Part shown: positions 1 through 9,631 of the stretch, one piece after another
Position numbering within the stretch: the stretch's first letter is position 1
Layout of the letters: each line of letters starts with the position of its first letter
Assembly (NCBI GenBank): GCA_951640195.1
Contig: OX621171.1
Location: 930,001-994,000, forward strand
Origin: Porpolomopsis calyptriformis
Lineage: Eukaryota; Basidiomycota; Agaricomycetes; Agaricales; Hygrophoraceae
Length of the DNA: 64,000 bases
Direction of reading: 5' to 3'
Translations under genes and position numbers: made by a program
The notes under the pieces: model-generated
What the model saw: only the letters and a program-made list of their open reading frames with translations
The model's database searches: none
Told to the model about the DNA's origin: nothing

Positions 1-1
1 T

Positions 2-235
2 GGCACTGACCACCCTTCCACGCTTACATTGGTGAGCAACCTTGAATTTGTTTATCAGTCACAAGGACGGTATGAAGCAGCTGAAATACTCTACAAGCAG
101 GCCATTGTTGGCCTGGGAACTCTCTGGGGCCCACCATCCAAATACTCGGGCTGAAACACAGAATCTTGCTCATCTCTATTTGTTACAAGGGTGACCTGAC
201 GAAGCGGAATTCATCACACAGCGATACTCTCTGCT
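2..235 (+). pseudogene. TPR-repeat protein fragment (kinesin light chain / NB-ARC-TPR type)
   Basis: The first frame, open to base 154, reads HPSTLTLVSNLEFVYQSQG followed by RYEAAEILYKQAI, which fits the tetratricopeptide units of fungal NB-ARC/TPR proteins (typically HPSTL..NLA.VY.SQGRY.EAE.LY..AL). After a TGA at about 152 the repeat resumes in another frame (TQNLAHLYLLQG, then a stop, then PDEAEF), so at least one frameshift and one stop are present. TPR units of this class bind proteins; in fungi they often form the sensor part of STAND NTPases. The upstream part lies outside the window, so the parent architecture cannot be seen. I treat it as a decayed 3' fragment. Confidence 0.6.
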
Positions 236-703
236 AACCTAGCTGGAATACCTCGAGATTCGGCAACGGTGGGTTGAGTGTCCATTCATGAATGTAAGTT
301 GAAATATTTTGCTTGAAAAGATCTTTATCTCATGGTACCATATATTTTGATCACCCTGCGCCTTGCTCAATGCATTTTTCAAGAAATCTACTTCTTTCTC
401 TCCCATGAAGTGGACAGAGAGATGACCCTTGGGAGAATCATTGGTGGATCGCAGTAATGCTGGTCAGGGTTTTCAATAAAGGAATTCAGATATGGCGGAT
501 GCAGGCATTGGAGATTGTTTTAACAGATGAAATCATTGTCGATGGTGGTCACCGCTTGAGACATCTTGTTGCGTTAACTTACCTTGCGGATAAACATGAT
601 AGATGTTTTGATTGACCTGATTGTGTTTGGCAAAGTTGATGGACTGTCATGGATCTGAGAAGGTAAAGGTATCAGATAAAGACGACTGGTCATGATGGAT
701 AGA
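236..703. other. Intergenic, no gene seen
   Basis: No long open frame and no recognisable protein similarity. The stretch separates the TPR remnant from the target site of Gypsy-1. Confidence 0.5.
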
Positions 704-708
704 GACGA

Positions 709-1067
709 TGTCAGAGATATATTTTTTCCTTTTCCTTTGCTCGTCTATTCCCATTTACATCAGACAGTTTACACCAATAGCCGCTTAGCCACCCAAACTC
801 CGCTTAGTAATACAAGGTGACCAAGCCATATCTATATTTAGTCAACCATCACTCTCCTTATCTACATGACTCATCCATAGTCGTTACGACTCACACGTAG
901 TCAATATGACTCATACTTAGCTAGTATATAAAGCTAGCAGTAGATAGACTTAGGATAAGTCTGTTTCTTTCGTTAACACCCCAATCAGTAGTCTTCCAAC
1001 CCTTTAAAACCCTACACCCAGAGCCTGAAGTAAAACCTTGCGATCAACCCTAGACTGCCGTCTAACA
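709..1067 (+). repeat. 5' LTR of Gypsy-1
   Basis: Begins TGTCAGAGATAT and ends CCGTCTAACA, with the usual TG...CA termini. It contains TATATAAA at 925-932. The 3' LTR has the same length and sequence. Confidence 0.97.
925..968 (+). promoter_or_regulatory. Gypsy-1 LTR TATA box and predicted transcript 5' end
   Basis: TATATAAA at 925-932 is followed 32 bp downstream by AAGTCTGTTTCT (957-968). That is the expected distance from a TATA box to a start site in many eukaryotes. The same 12 bases are the exact reverse complement of the primer-binding segment 1068-1079, so the RNA 5' end could fold back as primer. The start site itself is inferred. Confidence 0.7.
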
Positions 1068-1079
1068 AGAAACAGACTT
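1068..1079 (+). other. Gypsy-1 primer-binding site, Tf1-like self-primer
   Basis: AGAAACAGACTT follows the 5' LTR with no spacer. It is perfectly complementary to 957-968 inside the LTR, just where transcription should start. Elements of the Tf1/sushi group prime minus-strand synthesis with the 5' end of their own RNA rather than a tRNA. Seen: complementarity and spacing. Inferred: self-priming. Confidence 0.75.
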
Positions 1080-1247
1080 CCTTCTTGCTCACTCCACGCT
1101 ATACAACCCCTACTCTGTCTGGCCAGTGCTGAAGGTCTTCACCCATGAGATCAATTTCACCACCCAGACATTAACATCGATTAGGCTTGCTCTCTCCCCT
1201 TGTATTCCCGTCAAGCCCCCCAATATCCAACTGCCACCATTCCACCA

Positions 1248-2693
1248 ATGGTTTTGACTCGTTCATCATCCACTATCCCTCACCCTGCTATCCCTCTCTC
1301 CCAGGAAGGCTCTCTCCCTCCTGCCCCAGCTCCCATCCTCGACGAGACGGTTGACCCTGCCCAAGAAGAAGAAGAACAAGAAGAAGAAGAACAAGTGGGT
1401 CCCTCTCACTCAAAAGGGAAAGGTCGAGCTGAGGACAATGATGAGGATGAAGAAGAAGATCCACGCGTAGCCTTTGAGATCATGAAGCAGGATTATCAAC
1501 AATTGCTGCAGGTCCAATAAGACCAAGCGCAAGCGAGTCATAGAATCGAACAACAACTTCAAGTATTGATGGCCAACCTCATAGGCCCCCAACCTGTCCC
1601 TGCCCCTCTTGGGCTATTCCCACAACCTCTCCAAGCACCCCCAGTATTCCCCCAACCTGTCCCTGCCCCTGCCCCTGTCCCTGCCCCTGCCCCTGCCCCT
1701 GTCCCTGCCCCTGCCCCTGCCCCTGCCAAGATCAAAATGAACCCTCCTGACGAATTCTCTGGTGATCCCACCAAGCTCCGCAACTTCCTGCGTCAAGTGA
1801 AGTTGAATCATTTGGGACGACCAGGAATCTCAGAGGCCGACAAGATTATCTATGCCTTGTCGTTTATGATCGGAGGAAATGCAGAACCATGGGCTGAGCG
1901 TCAAGTAGACGCTTACACAACGTTGAACTGGGTTGGTGCCGATTGGGCTGTCTTTGAACAAGCCCTCACCCGAGACTTTGGAGACTTGGACCCCAAGTCA
2001 ACTGCTCAACTGAAGATCAAGGACGTCAAGCAGTTCAACAAGAGCGCAGAGGAGTACAACATCAATTTCAATCGATGGGCCCATGATACTGGATATGGAC
2101 AAGAAGCTTCGGTGACTTTGTATAAAGACGGACTCAACCCCTCCCTTTTGCGACAGATCTACCTTTCAGATCGTCAACCCACCACCCTCTTTGAATGGCA
2201 GTCTCGTGCTGCAGAACTTGACAGACGACATCGAGAATTCCTGGCTAGAACATCTTCTAAGCCCCAGACTCGTAACACCCGCATCACCAACACCCCCTAC
2301 CGACAAGGACCACCTGCTGGTCCCTCCACCTATTCCAACCCTGCTGCCCCCAGAATCAAACAAGAAGAAAAGCCTGCTTCACTAGGAGGAATTCCCAAAG
2401 GAGCATGTTTCAACTGTGGACAATTTGGCCACTTTGCCAGTTCTTGTCCCAATGCTCCTAGGACGAGTACTTCTGGTTCTGGAAGCCGCCCCTTCACCCC
2501 AGCAGCTAGAGGTCGTGGAGGAAAGAAACCTGGTCAAGGAAGAAATGTTCGAGTTCTGGAGACCTCAGCCTCGATTGAGGAGGTCAACTCCAATGAAGAT
2601 TCTCGTGAAGACTTCGAGAAGTGTGGTATCGTCAACTGGGAGCCTAAGAGGAAAGAAGAGCTGAAGAGAGCTTTGGAGAAACAGGGTTTTTGA
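1248..2693 (+). pseudogene. gag: Gypsy-1 Gag
   Basis: Capsid and nucleocapsid protein that packages the element RNA. The first in-frame ATG is at 1248 (MVLTRSSS). The frame runs to TGA at 2691-2693, broken by one TAA at 1518-1520 (QVQ-stop-DQAQ). The N-terminal part is acidic and low-complexity (Glu-rich, about 1369-1400). A Pro/Ala tract built from a 6-bp repeat lies at about 1650-1725. The retrotransposon Gag core follows (FSGDPTKLRNFLRQ ... FGDLDPKSTAQ), then one zinc knuckle CFNCGQFGHFASSC at about 2406-2450 and an Arg/Gly-rich tail. It ends LEKQGF-stop, overlapping the -1 frame of pol. A restart at ATG 1569 would still yield capsid plus zinc knuckle. Confidence 0.92.
2684..2693 (+). promoter_or_regulatory. 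Putative -1 frameshift site G_GGT_TTT_TGA
   Basis: In the gag frame the last codons are CAG GGT TTT TGA. GGGTTTT is a canonical X_XXY_YYZ slippery heptamer with the stop as the next codon. A -1 slip continues directly into pol at 2690 (TTG AAC AGT). The identical site occurs at the gag end of Gypsy-3. A stimulating RNA structure downstream was not worked out. Confidence 0.75.
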
Positions 2694-5600
2694 ACAGTCC
2701 GGACAATAGCTCGTGCGTTGCGGACTCCTTTTCTATGTGTACCACTACCCCTATGCAATCTATTTCCCAAATTCTTGGTGCACTTGATTCGAGCGAAGAA
2801 GCTTTAACCATACCCCTTTGGTTGGAAACCACAGACACTGGTAGACGAATTGCCGCCAGTGCATTGATAGACTCTGGCGCCTCTGGATGCTTTATAAACT
2901 GGAATTTTGTGCAGGAGCGCGATATCCCTTTTTATCGATTGGAAGGACCAATCCCCATGCGGAACGCAGATGGGACAGACAACCGAGGAGGTCCCATCGA
3001 ATATGCTGTAGACCTGTGGATGGAGACGCCGGATTTTCCTAGGGAACGAACCCATTTGGAAGTGACAAATTTAGGAGATATGATACAGGTTATCCTCGGC
3101 TACCCATGGCTCAAACGTAACGATCCCCTGGTTGACTGGAAGGCTGGAACACTGACTTCACGTCAGACTGTGGCCCCAACCAAGACTTCTCAGGCTGGAG
3201 TGATAGTGTCACGAGTAGGCTCTACATTGAATGGCGACTCCTATGCCAAGATTATCAGATTGGTCTCACTGGGAGACCATGCAAGACCCACTACCGTGGA
3301 GGAAGATATGAAGAAGTATGTGCCAAAGAAATACTGGAGGCACTGGAAGGTGTTTATGAAGACCACCTTCGATGAACTTCCCCCACGACAACCAGAATTT
3401 GACCATGCGATCGATCTCGAACCTACCTTTAGACCCAAGATCGGAAAGGTGTACAAACTCACTGAGTACGAACAGGGAAAGCTGAATGAATTCCTGGAGG
3501 AACAACTTGCAAGTGGACGAATACGACGATCGAACTCCAAACAAGCTGCCTCCTTCTTCTTTGCTGCCAAAGGTGAAGAAGTTAATGCCCAAGGACAAGA
3601 TGCTGGACTACGTCCAATCCAAGACTATCGCTATCTGAATGCTCACACAATCCCAGATGCCTATCCCTTACCTCTCATCTCTGAGATTGTTCAACAGACC
3701 AAGTTATCAGAAGCGGAACTGTTCACAGTCATGGATATCCGATGGGGCTTTAACAATATTCATATCAAAGAAGGAGACGAATGGAAAGGAGCCTTCAACA
3801 CTCGACGAGGGCTGTTCGAGCCCACCGTTATGTTCTTTGGAATGCGAAACTCGCCTGCCTCCTTTCAACGAATGATCGACGTTCTCTTCAAAGAGGTTAT
3901 CGATTCCAAGCAGGTCCATATCTATATTGATGATATCCTGATCATGGGAAAGGACCTTACTGAACTCACCTATTGGACGGAACAAACTCTAGAGATCATG
4001 GAGAAGAATCAATTGTCCTGCAAACCTGTCAAGTGCCAGTTCGAGAAAAAGGAAGTGATTTATCTGGGAATGATGATCTCTAAAGGCCACATTGCCATTA
4101 ACCCCAAGAAGGTTGAGGCAATCAGAACCTGGCCTATCCCCCAGAAGAAACGAGATCTCCAATCCTTCCTTGGCACTGCCAACTTTTGGCGAAGGTTTAT
4201 CAAGGATTACTCCCTGATTGCTCGTCCTCTTAATGAGCTCCTACGAAAGGATCAAGAATGGATTTGGACTCCTAGGCAACAACGTGCTTTTGATACCCTC
4301 AAGAATGCGCTTACCTCTGCTCCTGTTTTGAGAACCCCGAAGCCAGACCTTCCTTACCTTCTGGAGACGGATGCCTCTGGTGTTGCACTGGGTGCAGTCT
4401 TGACCCAGAAAGAGAATGACGAAGAAGATTGGCATCCCATTGGCTTCTACTCCAAGACCCTCCTCCCAGCTGAACGAAATTACCCCACCCATGACCAAGA
4501 GCTTTTGGCCATCATATCTGCCTTGAATGAATGGAGATACCTTCTACAAGGGACACGACAGCCTATTATGGTCAAGACTGATAACCAGTCCCTCCAATAT
4601 TTCATGACCAGTCATCAACTCTCCAGGCGCCAGGCTAGATGGTCGGAATTTTTAGCTCGCTTTTGGTTCAGAATCAGTTACCAGCCTAGAATCAAGAATA
4701 AGGCTGATGGACTCTCCAAACGTCCAGATCATTACCCGGAGTCTTATGAGGAGGTGGAGGACAAGGTCCTTCTGCCAAAAGAACTTTTTGTCAATGCGCT
4801 TTTCATCAATGCGATTATCAGTTTATCGTCCCCCAACTTTTTATCCAAGCTTTGTTTTCATTCCCCCTTACCTCTCGAGATCATGGCCAAAATTGAAGAT
4901 CCCTCTTCCGGATACACCCACGTAGATGGCATTGTGCGCGATGCTGGAGATCGTATAGTTGTGCCAAAGGACGTATCTTTGCGCACAGAAATTATTCGAT
5001 TGACCCACGACACACCCACTGGTGGCCATCCCGGTATTGAGAAGACGAAGGAATTGCTCCTCCGTAATTACACATGGGAAGGTGCCCCACAAGATATCAC
5101 CAATTACGTGAAGTCCTGCCTTGCTTGTCAACAGACCAAGGTTTATCCACAGAAACCCACTGGACTTCTCCAACCGTTACCCCCTCCTACTAAACCGTGG
5201 CAACAGATCACTGCTGATCTTATCGTGGAACTCCCTAACTCAAAAGGATTCGATGCTATTCTAGTTGTGGTGGACAGATTCACCAAACGGGCTCACTTCA
5301 TCCCAACAACTGGAAACCTGTCTGCTAAAGGAACTGCTGCGCTATTTCAAGAACATGTCTGGAAGCACCATGGATGGCCAGAGAAGATCATTACTGATCG
5401 AGGAACCCAATTCTCGTCGAAGTTCGCTACGTCATTGAATGAACTCCTAGGAACCACTTCTGGGCTTTCTACCGCCTATCACCCCCAAACAGATGGACAA
5501 ACCGAACGAACCAATCAAGAGTTAGAGCAGTACATACGGCTCTACACTAACTTCATGCAAGACGATTGGAAAGATTGGTTAGCTCCGGCGGAGTTCGCTT

Positions 5601-6271
5601 ATAACAACCGAGAACATTCCTCCACTCACCAATCCCCCTTCTGGCTTGAATATGGCTGACACCCTCACACCCCCTTATCAGTTCCAACCCAAACCTCAAA
5701 TCCCGATGCCAACGAGTTTTACGTGCAGCTTACTAGAGCTAGAGAGAATGCTGAAGAGTCTCTTCAAAAGACCGCTAACTCAATGAAGCTCTATGCCGAT
5801 CGAAAACGTCAAAAGGAACCCACGTTTTATGAAGGACAAAGGGTCTGGCTTGATGCTAAGAATTTGAAAACTGGCCGGCCCGCAAAGAAACTGGATGTCT
5901 ACCGGCTCGGACCTTTTATAATTCTAAAACAAGTATCGCCTGTGGCTTACCGACTAAAGCTACCGCTGTCATGGAGGATTCATCCCGTGTTTCACGTTTC
6001 GCTACTCAAGGCTCTAGAAGAGAATCTCGATCTCCACCCCCCGATCGGAGAAGATGACAATCTCCGACCACCTCCAGATGTGATCGAAGGAGAGCCCGAG
6101 TATGAAGTGGAACATATTCTCAATCACACCCCAGGAAAACGGAACCGACAATACCTAATCAAGTGGAAAGGCTACCCAATAGAGGCAGCCACCTGGGAAC
6201 CACGATGGAACCTCAAGCACGCAAAAGATGTCTTAATGAATTATGAAAAGTCTATTCAAGCGGCGATTTAA
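2690..6271 (+). pseudogene. pol: Gypsy-1 Pol (PR-RT-RH-IN-chromodomain)
   Basis: Polyprotein that copies the RNA and integrates the DNA. Retropepsin: LIDSGASGCFI at about 2863. Reverse transcriptase: IQDYRYLN, the MDIRWGFNNI region and the catalytic YIDD at about 3922. RNase H: LLETDASGVALGAVL at about 4360. Integrase: zinc region HPGIEKTKE...CLACQQ (5026-5135), core DLIVELP at about 5215, TDRGTQF at about 5394 and the E-containing YHPQTDGQTERTNQE at about 5476. The C-terminal chromodomain is at about 6100-6260 (YEVEHIL ... YLIKWKGYP ... TWEP) and is expected to steer integration to marked chromatin. A single in-frame TGA at 5657-5659 (LEYG-stop-HPH) sits where Gypsy-3 has CGC (Arg). About 1,190 codons in all. 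Confidence 0.95.
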
Positions 6272-6385
6272 CTCTCTTTCACAAATACTACCGACATCAC
6301 GATCGTTGAGCCTCTTTTTCTCCTTTTCAATCTCCGACGATTATAAGGACTTCCCCTTCCCGACAATCATCAAAAGAAGCACGAA

Positions 6386-7078
6386 ATGCCCCGCCAAGTT
6401 CTTTATGCTCGCAAGTCGACTGGGAGGCATCCACCTCGAGGGAATCCCACTGCTTCTACCTCCAACCTCCCCCCCGATTCTTCTTCCTCCTCTTCCTCGT
6501 CCGACAGTGTCTTGGTTACCTGACGGTTCAAGAAGCCGAAACGACGTACCGATACTATCGACAAGCTGGGACAAAACTGTAACTACCGAGGGCTCCCCTT
6601 TGCCAAGGTCGAGCACCTATCTGGGTGCCCCGAAACCTATGTCCCTTTTATCTCTGGAGCACGTCGATGCGAACTTAACTATGACCGTCACTGGTACACG
6701 TTCGACAAGGACAGCGACTTTGACGACAAGAAGAATCAACTCGAAGATTGGCTGGAGGCGTACCAAGTTGGGCGCCAACTTTTGATGGTTATACCGGACC
6801 AGGACGAATCCGACGTCACCACCCCCACTATCCCCGAAGACCCCATCTCGCACCACATCCATCGCGTCGCCGACCGACTCTATGCTGCCCGAAACGGGTA
6901 CTGCTCGATGATGGATGCCAAGTACGAAAGGATCCTTGACCTGGAGGAGAATGCTGTGATGTGTAGGGAGCTGGCTGAAACTTGGTTGCGACGTGCCCGG
7001 GAGTTGGATGGCCGTTACCACTGGTTTGACCCAGATGGACACCTGCTTCAACCCCCAGTTTATGATGGCGCGACCTAG
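6386..7078 (+). pseudogene. Gypsy-1 ORF3, unknown protein downstream of pol
   Basis: An open frame of about 231 codons starts at ATG 6386 (MPRQVLYARKSTG), 112 bp after the pol stop, in the same frame as pol, and ends PPVYDGAT-stop. One TGA at 6521-6523 interrupts it. The N-terminus is Ser-rich. The C-terminal half is helical and charged (RILDLEENAVMCRELAETW), then RYHWFDPDGHLL. It has no signal peptide or membrane segment and does not look like an envelope. Gypsy-3 has an ORF of similar size at the same place (49026-49765). Standard chromoviruses end after integrase, so this is an extra gene of unknown role. Confidence 0.65.
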
Positions 7079-7344
7079 GGACCGGATGCTGTTTCCGAAC
7101 GAACAGTATTCCTTACGCCTCCCTTCTGGATGTGTGGTTAGAGAAGGTGATATCTACTGGAGAGTTGAGGAAAAGTATACCTAGTGGATAGTCTTTGATC
7201 CGACAACTATCCACTCATCCCTCCTCTTCATCGCTCACCCATCTCATCACCCCTCTACCCACCTCTACCATCCCTTTACACCTCCCCTTGACACCCTTCC
7301 TTCGCTTCGAAGGGTCTCCTCAAAATTCGGGACGAATTTCCTTT

Positions 7345-7357
7345 TTGTGGAGGTGAA
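7345..7357 (+). other. Gypsy-1 polypurine tract
   Basis: TTTTTGTGGAGGTGAA lies directly before the 3' LTR: a T-run followed by purine-rich GTGGAGGTGAA, the usual plus-strand primer. Confidence 0.6.
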
Positions 7358-7716
7358 TGTCAGAGATATATTTTTTCCTTTTCCTTTGCTCGTCTATTCC
7401 CATTTACATCAGACAGTTTACACCAATAGCCGCTTAGCCACCCAAACTCCGCTTAGTAATACAAGGTGACCAAGCCATATCTATATTTAGTCAACCATCA
7501 CTCTCCTTATCTACATGACTCATCCATAGTCGTTACGACTCACACGTAGTCAATATGACTCATACTTAGCTAGTATATAAAGCTAGCAGTAGATAGACTT
7601 AGGATAAGTCTGTTTCTTTCGTTAACACCCCAATCAGTAGTCTTCCAACCCTTTAAAACCCTACACCCAGAGCCTGAAGTAAAACCTTGCGATCAACCCT
7701 AGACTGCCGTCTAACA
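7358..7716 (+). repeat. 3' LTR of Gypsy-1
   Basis: 359 bp, same sequence as 709-1067 when read base by base, followed by the GACGA target duplicate at 7717-7721. Confidence 0.97.
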
Positions 7717-7721
7717 GACGA

Positions 7722-8400
7722 AAGGTACTTGGCGTGGCTTTAGAAGATTACAGGATACAAATGGGATCACTGATGGATCACTAGACTGGAACAAGACCAA
7801 TAGCAGCCAAGCACTGGACAAGTAGATGGCTGGTACTGGTTAATGAATTTGTACAGCATAAAATTCTAAATGCAGCATTATCTTTTTGCGTTTAAGAAAC
7901 CTTTACTTTATTCAAAATTCTTATTATCATTTGTAAATTTCCGAATCTAGAGATGTATTTTAACTTTTACACATTAAAAATCCCATATTTAGGACTAAAT
8001 TAGAGGTGAGTAAAATTCGGCATTGAATATAGCATTCCTAGATGCTCAAATTCAGATTCTGTCCAAGAATGCATGCGCTGTCACATTTACTACTGCATAC
8101 TACATTTACCCTTGAATTTGAGGAGGAGCAAAAACCGAATCTCAATCCAAAATTTGCCAGATTTTAAATTTAAAGTTTGTCCATAACTTTTCGCACTGAA
8201 CAAGTGCACTCACATTTCATATTTCTTAACCCAGGAAGGTAGTATGATACTAAACCCTTCCTATATCGACAATTACATATAAAAATTTGAACTTTTTGTG
8301 CCCAAAATGAAACTTATTTTAAGTCAGATGAATTCATTCCGAATCATATTATTAATACATTCTCCAGTCATAAAAATGTTTTTTTGCGCCTAGTGTCATG
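7722..8400. other. AT-rich intergenic stretch
   Basis: Many stops in all frames and no recognisable feature. Confidence 0.5.
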
Positions 8401-8419
8401 ATGGCTGTAGGTCGAATGA

Positions 8420-8779
8420 TTGTTGACCTTGTGCAAATACGGAATGGTATGCAAGATCGACTTCACCAAGGCATCCACAAAGGCATTCACAAGCAAGACC
8501 CTTTCTGTCGCGAAGACTGTAAACCCAGCTACTGGTAAAGAGTCGACCTGGGCATCAGCTTTCACCAAAACAAATTGGGGCAATGCAACCCAAGCCTATG
8601 TCACTTCGCTGAACCATCTCCCCCCTGCGGCAATTCAGAAGATTGTTTGCAAAGCCAATGAATACTCCACTGCGATCTTCCCTACTGGAACCAGCAGCTC
8701 ATCTAGCACACAGCCCGAGACGGATGAGTGCGATACCTGTGCAACACTCATCTATGTTTCAGATGGCTCAGATGCCTAA
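8420..8779 (+). CDS. Hypothetical protein fragment, unrecognised
   Basis: A 119-codon open frame with more coding-like composition than its AT-rich surroundings (Ser/Thr/Lys-rich, for example NPATGKESTWASAFTKTNW, then a Ser run and DECDTCATLIYVSDGSDA). No known domain recognised. It could be a broken exon of an older gene or element, since the flanks carry only short frames. Confidence 0.25.
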   Translation: MLTLCKYGMVCKIDFTKASTKAFTSKTLSVAKTVNPATGKESTWASAFTKTNWGNATQAYVTSLNHLPPAAIQKIVCKANEYSTAIFPTGTSSSSSTQPETDECDTCATLIYVSDGSDA

Positions 8780-8789
8780 TGTATGTTTC

Positions 8790-9500
8790 TTTTTTTCCTT
8801 TTCTTGTTGGGATTCTGATTATTTACTAGCGCAGCTCTGTAACAATTTCACCTGGTGTTACTTCGCAAGATTTTTTTCGCTACTAGCCTTCTCATGGGAT
8901 TCCACTCCCACCTTCTCAGCCAGGATTCAACTCCTCTTATATATCCATGTACCTTATACCTCAGAATTGCATGCTTTATGTTTATGAATATCTTCACTGA
9001 ATGAGAATGGGGAGTGGTGTGGCTGCACTGTGGAGGTGTTATGTGGAAGAATTCTTTGAGTGTGTCTTTGTGATCTGGGAGAATGATCTGAGAGCCATTA
9101 TTTCATCTGTTTACAAATGCAAGGGTGTTATGGTCAGGTGGAAGTACAGTTTTAATCAAGTCCAATTCATTCACTCTTACTGTTTTGGGTATGAGGTGGA
9201 AGTACTCAAGTCACACCTGTTGCCTGCATTCTTGCCAAACTTGATTGGAAATTACACAGTAACTCAAGACCTCACATTGCATCTGTTTGTTAACTATCTC
9301 ACTTGGCACTATCCATCCATTTTCACTTTCTCAAATCAATCCATCTGCACAGCTTTGGTTTATGAATGAGGTAAATACTATCACCATAAATCTCATTCCT
9401 TATCATCTTCATGACTGATGGATATATTTTCTCTATATAGCATGCATTGGGAGTAGTGCAAAAGTGAGTTGATAATGGGTCTTTATCACAATCGAAAGGA
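8790..9500. other. AT-rich stretch before the Copia element
   Basis: A 122-codon frame at 9001-9369 is rich in hydrophobic residues and resembles no protein I know. Otherwise nothing is seen. Confidence 0.35.
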
Positions 9501-9505
9501 ACACA

Positions 9506-9609
9506 TGTTGAGGGAATTCAATCACACATTGGCATAAACAGTTGTATCCATATTATGTAATACTTAGTACTGAGGCTTAAACATGACACTCTTAGGTATT
9601 ATCACCACA
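9506..9609 (+). repeat. 5' LTR of Copia
   Basis: 104 bp, TG...CA ends, matched to 12736-12839 with transitions only. Confidence 0.93.
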
Positions 9610-9623
9610 GGTTATGAGCCCTG
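9610..9623 (+). other. Copia primer-binding site, half-tRNA(iMet)
   Basis: GGTTATGAGCCCTG is the exact complement of the anticodon arm of initiator tRNA-Met (CAGGGCTCATAACC in the yeast tRNA). Copia-type elements are known to prime with an internally cut tRNA(iMet) rather than the CCA end. Confidence 0.85.
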
Positions 9624-9631
9624 GTTCAAAT

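Larger units (their letters stand above)
709..7716 (+). mobile_element. Gypsy-1: full-length Ty3/Gypsy chromovirus
   Basis: Two LTRs of 359 bp (709-1067 and 7358-7716), identical by eye, flank gag, pol and a third ORF. A perfect 5-bp target duplication GACGA lies at 704-708 and 7717-7721, so both ends are exact and the insertion is recent. Pol order is protease, reverse transcriptase, RNase H, integrase, chromodomain, which defines a chromovirus (Metaviridae). The reading frames contain three in-frame stops (1518, 5657, 6521), so this copy cannot make a complete polyprotein without suppression. Two solo LTRs of the same family occur at 33003 and 54354. Confidence 0.97.

Noticed and set aside
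1559..1811. Minus-strand Gly/Ala- and Arg/Gly-rich frames opposite the start of Gypsy-1 gag
   Set aside because: They are the reverse readings of the Pro/Ala 6-bp repeat in gag and have no independent support.
6386..7078. Retroviral envelope in Gypsy-1
   Set aside because: No signal peptide, no membrane segment and no cysteine pattern; kept as unknown ORF3.
9506..9609. Possible stand-alone regulatory repeat
   Set aside because: The matching copy at 12736 and the ACACA duplicates show it is a Copia LTR.
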